From positions 496,001-560,000 of the forward strand of contig NZ_JAJCVI010000003.1 in the NCBI RefSeq assembly GCF_020567525.1: 64,000 bases of DNA, in the 5' to 3' direction. The translations under genes were made by a program, and so were the position numbers. Of this stretch, positions 34,467-42,310 are shown piece by piece. Position 1 is the stretch's first letter. Each line of letters begins with the position of its first letter. The notes under the pieces are model-generated. The model searched no databases, was not told the origin of the DNA, and saw only the letters and a list, made by a program, of their open reading frames with translations. Source of the DNA: Halorubellus salinus. Lineage in GTDB: Archaea > Halobacteriota > Halobacteria > Halobacteriales > Natrialbaceae.

Positions 34467-34889
34467 ATGGACGTCATCGAACGTTTCAACGACCGGTACC
34501 CGTTCGGCCAGCACCTCGGCATCGAGATCACGGACGCCGAGGACGGCGTGGCGCGCGGGAAGATCGAACTCGACGACCATCACTCGCTCTCGGAGTCGAC
34601 GCGCCTCGCGCACGGCGCGGTTCCCTTCGCGCTCGCGGACTCGCTCTCGGCTGCCGCGCTGGCGAGCGTCGAGGGGAATCCCGGGCCGACGCTGGACGTC
34701 CGCATCGACTACCTGCGGCCCGCGACCGGCGACGTCCACGGTGAAGCGGTCGTCGACCGGTACGGGAACGAGACGGGCGTCGTCGAAGCGGAACTGCACG
34801 ACGCCGACGGGAATCCCATCGCGAAGACCCGAGGGGTCTACAAGACGAACATGGTCGAGGGGAAGAACCCGTTCGTGGACTCGGACTGA
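34467..34889 (+). CDS. PaaI-type hotdog thioesterase
   Basis: A 140-residue protein starting at the ATG at 34467. It has the hotdog-fold thioesterase pattern of the PaaI/YdiI group: an N-terminal helix (IERFNDRYPFGQHLGIEITD), the active-site helix HGAVPFALADSLSAAAL where the His-Gly opens the long central helix, and strands VRIDYLRPATGDVHGEAVV. These enzymes hydrolyse acyl- or aryl-CoA thioesters. The substrate is not evident. It lies 85 bp after the hutG-like gene on the same strand and is convergent with the large regulator. Confidence 0.88.
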   Translation: MDVIERFNDRYPFGQHLGIEITDAEDGVARGKIELDDHHSLSESTRLAHGAVPFALADSLSAAALASVEGNPGPTLDVRIDYLRPATGDVHGEAVVDRYGNETGVVEAELHDADGNPIAKTRGVYKTNMVEGKNPFVDSD

Positions 34890-34929
34890 CCGTGGACTCG
34901 GACTGACATAGTCACTCCACTCGACCCGG

Positions 34930-37900
34930 TCAGTCGTCCACGGGCGGCGGTGCCGCGTCGTTCCCGAGCGTCGCTCTGGCGTCGGTCGCGACTCGTTCGG
35001 CCCCGACCTCCTCGGCGAGGTCCAGTGCGGCCCTGGCGTGCTCGATAGCGCTCGGCTCGTCGCCGATGCGTCTCGCGGACGCACCAAGTCGCTGATAGAC
35101 GACCGCCTGCACGTACGGGTCCGAGACCTCGTCGACGACCGATTCCGCGGCGGCGAAGCACTCGCGGGCGCGCTCGTTGTCGCCTCGCCGCTCGCTGATG
35201 CGGCCGCGGACGCACGACAGTAGCGCGGTCGGCGCGACGCTCCCTTCCGCGTCCAGCAAGCCCTCGGCGGCCGACGCGTGCTTGGCGGCCGCCTCGAGCG
35301 CGCCCGCCGCCAGCTCCACGCGAGCGAGATTGATGCGCGCCTTCAACCGCCAGGGGTCCACGCTGATGTCGCGGAACGTCTCCAAAGCCGCCACAAGCTC
35401 TTCGCGGGCAGTCTCGTGGTCCTCTCGCGCCAGCGCGAGCTGCCCGAAGCGCGTGCGTATCGTCGCCTCGACGCGCTCGACGCCGGCCTCCAGTGCCTCG
35501 TCGAGCGCCCGTTCGGCGTGGGAATCTGCCGCATCGAGGTCGCCGCGGCGCCGCGCCACCTCCGCGAGCGTCTCGTTCCTGATCGCGTCGTACATCGGTT
35601 CGCCGACCGACTCGTTGTGAGCAGCCGCCCGAGCGAAGTACGCCTCGGCCTCGTCGAGCCGCCCCAGGAGCATTGCGACGTTCCCCAAGTTATTCAGGGC
35701 GATCACGCGCCACCGTTCGGTCCCAGCGGTGTCCGCGGCGAGCAGCGACTGCCGGTGGTGCGTCATCGCGTCCTCGTACCGGCCACGTCGCTCCGCGATG
35801 CGACCGAGGGTCATATAACAGCTGGCGATCCCGTAGTTCGATCCGATGTCGTCCCGAAGGTCGAGCGTTCGTCGCGCGTACGTCTCCGCCGAGTCGTGCT
35901 CGCCCATGTGGAACTTGTCGACAGCGATGGACTCCAGGCACCTGGCCTTCCGTCGCAGGTCCCCGAGGTCGTCGAACATCGACGCGCCGACCTCCTCGTA
36001 TTCCGTCGCTCGCTGGTAGTTCCCTCGCCGGAACTCGATCTGGCCGAGTCCCAGGTGACAGCGAGCGATGCCGGGCTCGTGGTCGTTCTCGCGGTGGATC
36101 TCGAGCGCGCGTTCGACGTGGTCCTCGTAGGCGTCGAGGTCGCCCTTCCGGCCTAGGACCGAGCCGAGGACGAGCAGGCAGTTCGCTCGCTGTCGGTCGA
36201 ACCGCGACGGGTCGTCGTGCGCGTCGATGGCGTCGAGGACGGACCGGAACGCTGCGGCGGCGGCGTCGAGGTCGCCCGCGTCCGATAGCCGTTCGGCGCG
36301 TCGGTGCCCGCACTCGAACACGGTCGACTCGGAGCACGCGTCGCGGAGGTCGAACGTCGGGTTCTCGAACGTCCCGTAGTACGGCGCCAGCTCCAGCGAG
36401 CCCTCGCTCGCCGCGAAGAGCTGGTCCGCGAGGTCGTCCGCCCAGGCCGTCGGATTTGCCGCGATACGCTGGAGGACCGGCGAGTTCCGCGTGCGGACGT
36501 CCAGCGCCGCACGCGCGTCGGCGTTCGTCAGGTCGAAGACGTTCGCGAGCGCGTCGCCGAGTCGCTCGGGCGCGTCCACGAGGACCTCGAGCGCCTCCAT
36601 CAGGAACGCGAGCGCCCACTGGTTGTGCGGCGTCCTGAGGCCGCCTCGGTCGTCGTCGACGACGAGCTGACGGCCGGTCAGCGCCGACAGGACGGCGTCC
36701 GTGGTGACGTCCGCGTCGACGGTCTGAGCCTGGACGAACTCCTCGTGGACCGGGAGCTCCGCGACCGTCAGGAACTGCGTCAGGAGTGCCGTCGACATCG
36801 TGACGTCCGAGGCGTCCTGCTGGAGCGCCCTGATGCGCTGCTGGACGTCTTCGACGAGCGGCGTCGGCGTCACGTCGTCGGCCGTCGACACCGGGTCGGC
36901 GCGGAGACAGATGTGGTGTGCGAGCAGGAACATCCCGCCGGACACGGACGTCGCGTCGCCGACGCTGTCGCGGAGTTCCTCGCCGGTCACGTCGAGCGTC
37001 GTCCCGGTCGCCGCCTCGTACCGGTCGAGGAGTCGCCTGCACTCGGACGCGTCCGGCGCCGAGACCGACGTGACGGCGACCCCGTCGTTCTTGTAGTCGC
37101 GGACGGCCGCGTCGACGGGGAGGAGTCGCGTCTCGCTCCAGTCCGAATCGCGGGCGTCGAGGAGGAACTGGACGTCGTCGGTGGACGCGTACTCCGCGGC
37201 GACCTCCAGGACCGCGTTCGCCTCCGAGCGGACCGCGTCCTCGACGACGACGAGCACGTCGTCAGTTCGTTCGCGCAGGAACCCCCTGAGGCTCGCCACG
37301 GACTCGACTGGCTGCCGTTGCCCTGACGCCCGGTAGATGGCGGTTCCGTGGCCGCTGTCGTTCCACTCGCAGGCGACGGCCTTGCAGACCGTGCTCTTCC
37401 CGGCCCCCGGTTTGCCGACGACCGCGACGTCCTCGCCCGCGTCCAGGCGTTCGAGGAGCGCCTCGGTGAGCGACCCCGACGCCGACTCGTCCGGCGCGTG
37501 TCGCTCGATGGCGAGCCCGTCCCTGACGTCCGCGAGCGTCAACCCCGTCCGGAGTGCCGTCGCCAGGTCCCGCGACTCGTGGGTCTCGAAGTACGACGCC
37601 GAGAGCAACACGAACCCTTCCGCTTCGAGCACGCGCGGGAGTGACGTCGAAGGCCCCCCGCGCTTTCTCGTCCCCGGTCCGACCGTCGGCGCCGACTCGA
37701 ACGCATCACCGACGGCTTCCGCGGTCGTCCGACCCGACTCGACGAGCGCGTTCGCCCACTCCATCGCCGCCGCCGAGTCGTTCCGGACCAGACCGAACCC
37801 GCAAGCGTCCTCGTCGTACAGCAACGCGTGCACGGCCTCGACGCCGTCGTCCCTGGCCAGCACCAGCGTGAACGACGGCGTGTCGCCCGCGAGCACGTCC

Positions 37901-38463
37901 ACGCCCTGTTCGGCGAGCCAGGAGAGCGACCGATGCTCGTTCCGAACCGACTCGTAGAGCGATTCGTCGAGGACGACGGTCGCGTCCGGTACGCCGACGA
38001 GCGCGTTCTGCCAGTGATCGAGCGCCGGGAGCGCGCGCTCGCTCGCGACGACGACCTCGACCACGTCGGCGTCGTCGATGGACTCGCGGACGCGTTCGAA
38101 GTTCGCGTACGTCCCGGCGTCGGCCGCCGAGAACCGCGCTGCATCCCGGAGGAACTCGGGCGCGACCGCCGCGTCGTGGTCGAGTCCAGCGAGCATCGGC
38201 GTCGCCTCGAGGACGTCCGTCTCCGTGGCCACGAACTCGTGGTACGCCTCCACGGCGAGCGTCGCCGCGAGCGTCGGTTCGTGGCCCGCGGACGCGTCCC
38301 TGACCAGGCCGGCGTCCTCCAGTTCGCCGACCGCGCGATTCACCGTCGCTCGCGAGTACCCGAGTTCCGCGGTCAGTTCGCGCTTCTCGAGCGGCTGGTC
38401 GGCGAGTGCGGTGATGAAGTCCGCGCGTTTGACGACGAGCGAGAGGGCGTCGGGACCGAGCAT
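34930..38463 (-). CDS. Large regulator: winged helix + sensor + P-loop NTPase + TPR array (STAND-like)
   Basis: A 1177-residue protein from the ATG at 38461-38463. An upstream GTG (38505) is excluded because a TATA-like CCTAAAGA at about 38513-38520 would place transcription start after it. Residues about 10-60 are a winged helix (LTAELGYSRATVNRAVGELE). Residues about 130-250 resemble the FilR1 sensor of haloarchaeal regulators. The NTPase has Walker A VVGKPGAGKSTVCKA (about 348-362) and Walker B DDVLVVVEDA (about 400-409). From about residue 740 to the end run at least nine TPR-like repeats (for example RYEDAMTHHRQSLLAADTAG and DAADSHAERALDEALEAG). This order suggests a STAND-type switch that senses a partner through TPRs and acts on DNA. 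Ligand and targets are unknown; defence or signalling roles are both possible. Confidence 0.85.
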   Translation of the reverse strand: MLGPDALSLVVKRADFITALADQPLEKRELTAELGYSRATVNRAVGELEDAGLVRDASAGHEPTLAATLAVEAYHEFVATETDVLEATPMLAGLDHDAAVAPEFLRDAARFSAADAGTYANFERVRESIDDADVVEVVVASERALPALDHWQNALVGVPDATVVLDESLYESVRNEHRSLSWLAEQGVDVLAGDTPSFTLVLARDDGVEAVHALLYDEDACGFGLVRNDSAAAMEWANALVESGRTTAEAVGDAFESAPTVGPGTRKRGGPSTSLPRVLEAEGFVLLSASYFETHESRDLATALRTGLTLADVRDGLAIERHAPDESASGSLTEALLERLDAGEDVAVVGKPGAGKSTVCKAVACEWNDSGHGTAIYRASGQRQPVESVASLRGFLRERTDDVLVVVEDAVRSEANAVLEVAAEYASTDDVQFLLDARDSDWSETRLLPVDAAVRDYKNDGVAVTSVSAPDASECRRLLDRYEAATGTTLDVTGEELRDSVGDATSVSGGMFLLAHHICLRADPVSTADDVTPTPLVEDVQQRIRALQQDASDVTMSTALLTQFLTVAELPVHEEFVQAQTVDADVTTDAVLSALTGRQLVVDDDRGGLRTPHNQWALAFLMEALEVLVDAPERLGDALANVFDLTNADARAALDVRTRNSPVLQRIAANPTAWADDLADQLFAASEGSLELAPYYGTFENPTFDLRDACSESTVFECGHRRAERLSDAGDLDAAAAAFRSVLDAIDAHDDPSRFDRQRANCLLVLGSVLGRKGDLDAYEDHVERALEIHRENDHEPGIARCHLGLGQIEFRRGNYQRATEYEEVGASMFDDLGDLRRKARCLESIAVDKFHMGEHDSAETYARRTLDLRDDIGSNYGIASCYMTLGRIAERRGRYEDAMTHHRQSLLAADTAGTERWRVIALNNLGNVAMLLGRLDEAEAYFARAAAHNESVGEPMYDAIRNETLAEVARRRGDLDAADSHAERALDEALEAGVERVEATIRTRFGQLALAREDHETAREELVAALETFRDISVDPWRLKARINLARVELAAGALEAAAKHASAAEGLLDAEGSVAPTALLSCVRGRISERRGDNERARECFAAAESVVDEVSDPYVQAVVYQRLGASARRIGDEPSAIEHARAALDLAEEVGAERVATDARATLGNDAAPPPVDD

Positions 38464-38473
38464 CTGATGACGA

Positions 38474-38495
38474 CTCCTGATACGGTGCTCAGGAG
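38474..38495. promoter_or_regulatory. Inverted repeat between promoter and start of the STAND-like regulator
   Basis: CTCCTGA (38474-38480) and TCAGGAG (38489-38495) are perfect 7-bp arms separated by 8 bp, 11 bp upstream of the ATG. With a TATA-like element at about 38513-38520 the palindrome covers the predicted transcription start, the position of a repressor site. Because the gene product itself has a winged helix, autoregulation is the simplest reading. Confidence 0.5.
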
Positions 38496-38595
38496 ACAGT
38501 GACACTAATGTCTTTAGGCGGATGGCATCCCGTCACGGAACTATCAGCGAGCGCACCTTCTCGGTCGGTGAGAAGCTGCGTCAGGCGTTGAGTAA

Positions 38596-38713
38596 ATCCG
38601 TCCACATCGGTTCCCTTGGGGTGGGTTGGAAGTCGCCCGCTTCCGAACCCAAGAGGGAGTGTCGCGGCGGCCCGCTGGGGGATTGAACTGGTTGAAAGCG
38701 CCAGTGGGCCGCC
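38596..38713. other. Structured intergenic region with two stem-loops
   Basis: This lies in a 334-bp gene-free gap upstream of the STAND-like gene and downstream of the MATE gene. GGCGGCCCGCTGG (38666-38678) pairs with CCAGTGGGCCGCC (38701-38713), 12 of 13 positions plus one G-T, enclosing a 22-base loop. Just before it, GGGTTGGAAG (about 38622-38631) can pair with CTTCCGAACCC (about 38640-38650) with one bulge. Possible readings are a MATE-gene terminator, a small RNA or a mobile-element remnant. No protein-coding frame here is convincing. Confidence 0.45.
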
Positions 38714-38797
38714 CGCCTCGACTGCCGTCTGCCACGGTGTCCCGCTCGCATCGGAGGCCTGGGGGGTCTTCGACGTGCACCGTCTCGTCGACGTCGC

Positions 38798-40249
38798 TCA
38801 GTCGTCGGCTACTGGCGCGTCCGGCCCGTACTCCTGACTGATGGCCTTCCACTTCCCCGAGCGGTACCGCCAGAAGTTGATGACGGCTGGGACGAGCGCT
38901 TCGCCCAGGAACGACAGGTAGAGTCCGGCGATACCGACGGCGGGGACGACCGCGCCGACGTACGCGAGCGGGATGGCGAACCCGACCATCCCGACGACCT
39001 GACTGTAGAACGTGACGTTCGTGTCGCCAGAGGCGTCGAGTGGCCCTGCAGCCGTGCCCTTGACGCTCTGGGCGAGCACGGCGACGCACGCGGCGTACGT
39101 GAGTCCGACCGCGGTCGGGACCGTTCTCGGGTCGGCGTCCGCGCCGACGAACAACTCGACTATCGGTTGGGCGAACGCGGCGACGACCACCGCGAACACG
39201 GCGTACGTCGCGAGCGAGAACACGAGGATGTCGTTCGCGTACGCTTCCGCGTCCGCTTCGTCGCCCTCGCCGAGTTCCTGGCCGACGAGGCTGGATGCGG
39301 CGAGCGCGAACCCCCAGCCGGGCGTGTTCATCAACCCCATGATGCGGCGGACGATGACGTACGCGGCGACGACGCTCGGCCCGAACAGCGCGACGATCGC
39401 GAGCATCGGGAACTTCGCTATCGTCCACACGGAGTTCCGGCCGACCACGGGGAGCCCGATCTCGAAGACGTCCGTGATGGTGTCGCGGTGGAGGTACGTC
39501 CCGAAGGGGTCGACCTGCACGGGGAGGTCGCCGACGCCGGGGATGTGGCCGGCGAGGAGTGCGAGGACGAACGTCGCGGTGACGAGGACGTTCGCGAGCA
39601 CGGTCCCGAGCGCGGCTCCCGTGACGCCCATGTCGAGCACGAAGATGAAGACGGCGTTCGCGAGGATGTTCACGATGGCGCCGCCGCCGCGGACGAGCAT
39701 CGGCGTCCATGCGTCGTCCGCACCGATGAAGACGCGGCTCCCGACGAGGTTCAGGCCCGCGAACGGGACGCCGAACGCGACGACGCGGAGGTAGTCCGCG
39801 CCGGCGCGCGTCGTCGCCGCGTCGTTCGCGATGAGCGCGACGAGGTCGTGGGGGACGGACGCGAACAGCGCGGCGACGGGCAGGGTGAGCGCGAGCACGA
39901 TGACGGCACTCGACCGGATCGCTTGCCCGATCTCGTCGTGTGCGTTCGCGCCGAAGCCCTGCGAGACGAGCGCGATGGTGCCTGCCGCGAACCCGCCGCC
40001 GAGCGAGAACGCGATACCCCAGAACGGCCCGGCGAACCCGACGCCAGCGATGGCGACCTCGCCGACGGCGATGCCGACCATCGCCACGTCGACGGCGTTC
40101 TTCGACATCCGCGCGAGTCCGGTGACGATGCGCGGCCAGGAGAGGTCCGTCGTCCGCACCACGTGCTCGCGGCGCACCAGCCCCAGGCGGGCGAGCAGCA
40201 TGCCGACGCCGAGCAGCAGCAAGCGGACTGGATTCTGGTACCGGACCAC
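38798..40249 (-). CDS. MATE family multidrug exporter
   Basis: A 483-residue protein with about twelve membrane helices. The GTG at 40247-40249 gives VRYQNPVRLLLLGVG, a family-like N-terminus; open sequence beyond it has none. MATE features include TDLSWPRIVTGLARMSKNAVDVAMVGIAVG at the first helix and GVGFAGPFWGIAFSLGGGFAAGTIALVSQGFGA at the second, and a matching second half (GLPVVGRNSVWTIAKFPMLA). These antiporters export cationic or aromatic compounds against Na+ or H+. A palindrome overlaps its promoter region, suggesting local repression. It is divergent from a lipoprotein gene. Confidence 0.92.
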   Translation of the reverse strand: MVRYQNPVRLLLLGVGMLLARLGLVRREHVVRTTDLSWPRIVTGLARMSKNAVDVAMVGIAVGEVAIAGVGFAGPFWGIAFSLGGGFAAGTIALVSQGFGANAHDEIGQAIRSSAVIVLALTLPVAALFASVPHDLVALIANDAATTRAGADYLRVVAFGVPFAGLNLVGSRVFIGADDAWTPMLVRGGGAIVNILANAVFIFVLDMGVTGAALGTVLANVLVTATFVLALLAGHIPGVGDLPVQVDPFGTYLHRDTITDVFEIGLPVVGRNSVWTIAKFPMLAIVALFGPSVVAAYVIVRRIMGLMNTPGWGFALAASSLVGQELGEGDEADAEAYANDILVFSLATYAVFAVVVAAFAQPIVELFVGADADPRTVPTAVGLTYAACVAVLAQSVKGTAAGPLDASGDTNVTFYSQVVGMVGFAIPLAYVGAVVPAVGIAGLYLSFLGEALVPAVINFWRYRSGKWKAISQEYGPDAPVADD

Positions 40250-40261
40250 TACGAGATAGTA

Positions 40262-40274
40262 TTTCGATTCGAAA
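40262..40274. promoter_or_regulatory. Palindrome TTTCGATTCGAAA in the MATE promoter
   Basis: Arms TTTCGA (40262-40267) and TCGAAA (40269-40274) surround a single T, 13-25 bases before the MATE start. A TATA-like CTATGTTT on the minus strand at about 40275-40282 would give a leaderless transcript at the GTG, with the palindrome between TATA and start. It is a plausible operator for a TetR-, MarR- or ArsR-type repressor. Confidence 0.45.
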
Positions 40275-40488
40275 ACATAGGGGTTTCCTTCGCGGTACGC
40301 CACGGTACGCGCTCGTGCGGTGGATGCTCGCACGGCGCCCGGTCGTGTGCGGGCAGCGTTCGGGAACGTGCCCGAGAACTGTGGCGACGGTGCGCTGGAC
40401 GACGAGGGTGACGCCGGCGAGGACGGGGAACGCTGCGACCGGGAGGACTCACAGCAACGTTGATATGACCAGTTACCGTCTCGAAGTC

Positions 40489-41265
40489 ATGAAACGAACG
40501 CTCCTCCTGTGCTGTGTCGTCGCGATGGTCGCGCTCGCCGGCTGTAGCGGCGGTGGTGGCGACGACGCCGCGGCCGCGACCAGCGACCCGTCCGGAGACG
40601 ACGCGCCGGCCGGTGGCGGCACGGACGACGGCGATACTGGTGACGACTCGGCGGGCGGCGACGCCGGAGCCGATGGCGACGGCGGCGAGGCAGCCGTCGA
40701 CCGACCCGAGATAGCGATGCTCGAGTTCGACCGCTCGGAACGCTACGAGTACCAGACGTACGCGTACGGCGAGAACGCGACCACCGTCGTCGACGTCGTC
40801 GTCGACGGGGACGACGCCGAGTTGACCATCTCGCACACGTCCGACGCTCGCGACGTGACGAACACGTTCGCCGCGTCGGCGAACGACCCGGAGAGCGTCA
40901 TCGACGTGCTGTCAGAGAACATGGACCAGGGCGGCGTCGTGTTCGTCGCGCAATCACAGGACGTGTCCGGCATCTTCGTCCAGAACGACGTGCCCTTCGA
41001 GCTCGGCGCCGAGTTCGAGAACGAGGTCGGCAACGTCACCGTCACCGGCCGGGACACCATCGGTGGCGTCGAATGCCTGACCTACGACTTCTACTTCGGG
41101 GACGAACTGGTGGAGACGGGCTGTCTGTCGCCCGAACTCGAGATCCCCGTGCAGTGGGCGAAGGCCGACGGCGACGGTGGCGTGCGGATGTCGATAGAGT
41201 TCGTCTCGTACGAGACCGGTGACGCGCGGTTCGTCGGGCACTCCATCTCGACGATCGACGGCTGA
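40489..41265 (+). CDS. Predicted lipoprotein, unknown function
   Basis: A 258-residue protein from the ATG at 40489; an ATG at 40465 would add eight residues. MKRTLLLCCVVAMVALAGC is a Sec-type signal peptide with lipobox ALAGC. Sixty residues of Gly/Asp/Ala-rich linker follow, then a beta-strand-rich domain of about 180 residues (EMLEFDRSERYEYQTYAYGE region, GRDTIGGVECLTYDFYFGDE) reminiscent of LolA/LppX-like or DUF-type lipid-binding folds, though I cannot assign one. Two Cys in that domain (VECLTY and ETGCLS) may form a disulphide. It is divergent from the MATE gene. Confidence 0.8.
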   Translation: MKRTLLLCCVVAMVALAGCSGGGGDDAAAATSDPSGDDAPAGGGTDDGDTGDDSAGGDAGADGDGGEAAVDRPEIAMLEFDRSERYEYQTYAYGENATTVVDVVVDGDDAELTISHTSDARDVTNTFAASANDPESVIDVLSENMDQGGVVFVAQSQDVSGIFVQNDVPFELGAEFENEVGNVTVTGRDTIGGVECLTYDFYFGDELVETGCLSPELEIPVQWAKADGDGGVRMSIEFVSYETGDARFVGHSISTIDG

Positions 41266-41439
41266 CCGGACGACGGGCCGGGGTCTCCCAGAGACCGACC
41301 ACCAGTCCTTCATTTAAGTCATTCTGGTCGTAATGGGTTAGAGTGAGGAGGTTCACGCCGGGCGTCGGCGTCTCGCGCGGTTCGTTCTATCGTCTGTGGT
41401 CCCACGGTTTAAGTACCGGCGGGGTCGTAGCGTCTGCGT

Positions 41440-42192
41440 ATGACCGAGCGGTCTGCCACGCCCGTCGACGACCCGAGGGACGTGGACGACGGGTTCGAGC
41501 GCCGGGACGTGAGCGCGGGACCGGGAGACGGGTCGCTGTCGCGCGTGGACGCGGTGAAGGACGAACGGTTCCGACGGTGGGACGTGGCGACGCCAGCGGC
41601 GACCATCATCGGTCGTGCGGAGTCCCCCGATGGGGACGTCGGCGAGAACCTGCGCCGGTTGCACGACGAGCAGCATCCGGCGATGGCCGGGCATAGCGCT
41701 CGCATGCATCGGCTGGAGAAGGCTCGCATCACGCACGCGTACGCGTCGGCGCTCGACGTGACGCCGTGGGAGCGCGATCGCGCGATGGGTATCATGACCG
41801 ACCTCGACCTGACGGTGTTCGGCCAGCAGCGCGCCATCGAGAAGGTGTCGCTGGTCGTCCTGAAGTACGTCGTCGACGACGAGCGCGAGCGCCGGCTCGG
41901 GTTGCAGGACCAGGAGTTCGTCGCGGGCCTGAATCCCGACGAGATGTCGTCGCTGTACGACCGCTACGAGTCCCTGGCCGACGAGGAGCGCTTCCAGGAA
42001 CTCGTGGACGCACAGGGACTGGACGTGACGAAGGTCAATAGACTGGAACGAACGCTCCGCGAGCAGGTCGTCGAGCAGGACCTGGAGGGTGCCGTGCTGG
42101 GTCGGTCCCCGTACCGCGACCCGGCGATGCCGGACGTCCGCGACGACGGGGACGCGTCGGACGTCCCCGCGAGTGGCGTGGACTCGACGTGA
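41440..42192 (+). CDS. Haloarchaeal RNA polymerase subunit epsilon-like protein
   Basis: A 250-residue acidic protein matching the haloarchaea-specific protein annotated as DNA-directed RNA polymerase subunit epsilon. The recognisable core runs from the WDVATPAATIIGRAESP segment through EQHPAMAGHSARMHRLEKARITHAYASALDVTPWERDRAMGIM to FGQQRAIEKVSLVVLKYVVD and DVTKVNRLERTLREQV. This is helical and highly conserved among halophiles. The first 45 residues are a variable acidic lead. It is a single-gene unit, with a weak TATA-like AGTAC/TTTAAGT region about 30 bases before the ATG. Its biochemical role in transcription is not well defined. Confidence 0.88.
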   Translation: MTERSATPVDDPRDVDDGFERRDVSAGPGDGSLSRVDAVKDERFRRWDVATPAATIIGRAESPDGDVGENLRRLHDEQHPAMAGHSARMHRLEKARITHAYASALDVTPWERDRAMGIMTDLDLTVFGQQRAIEKVSLVVLKYVVDDERERRLGLQDQEFVAGLNPDEMSSLYDRYESLADEERFQELVDAQGLDVTKVNRLERTLREQVVEQDLEGAVLGRSPYRDPAMPDVRDDGDASDVPASGVDST

Positions 42193-42238
42193 GCGCGGTG
42201 GCGGCTGGCGTGCGTACTTCTTCCGTGTCTTCGGTGCA

Positions 42239-42251
42239 CCTAGCACCTAGG
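42239..42251. promoter_or_regulatory. Palindrome CCTAG-N3-CTAGG upstream of the ZIP transporter
   Basis: The sequence CCTAGCACCTAGG forms 5-bp arms, produced by two direct copies of CACCTAG. It sits about 30 bp before a TATA-like TTTTATCG (42281-42288), which itself is 23-30 bp before the ATG at 42311, so the mRNA is probably leaderless. A DtxR/SirR-type metal regulator site is possible given the metal transporter downstream; this is inference. Confidence 0.45.
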
Positions 42252-42310
42252 CCGACCAAAACCTACCAGAAAGATGAAAGTTTTATCGTTCTGCCGGTCC
42301 GAGACCCGAT

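Noticed and set aside
38671-38700. GGGGGATTGAAC resembles the end of type I-B CRISPR repeats of haloarchaea (GGGATTGAA)
   Set aside because: It occurs once, without spaced copies or cas genes, and is explained as the loop side of a hairpin.
38616-38841. Short plus-strand frames across the structured intergenic region
   Set aside because: They run over the hairpins and into the MATE gene in antisense; codon bias is poor.
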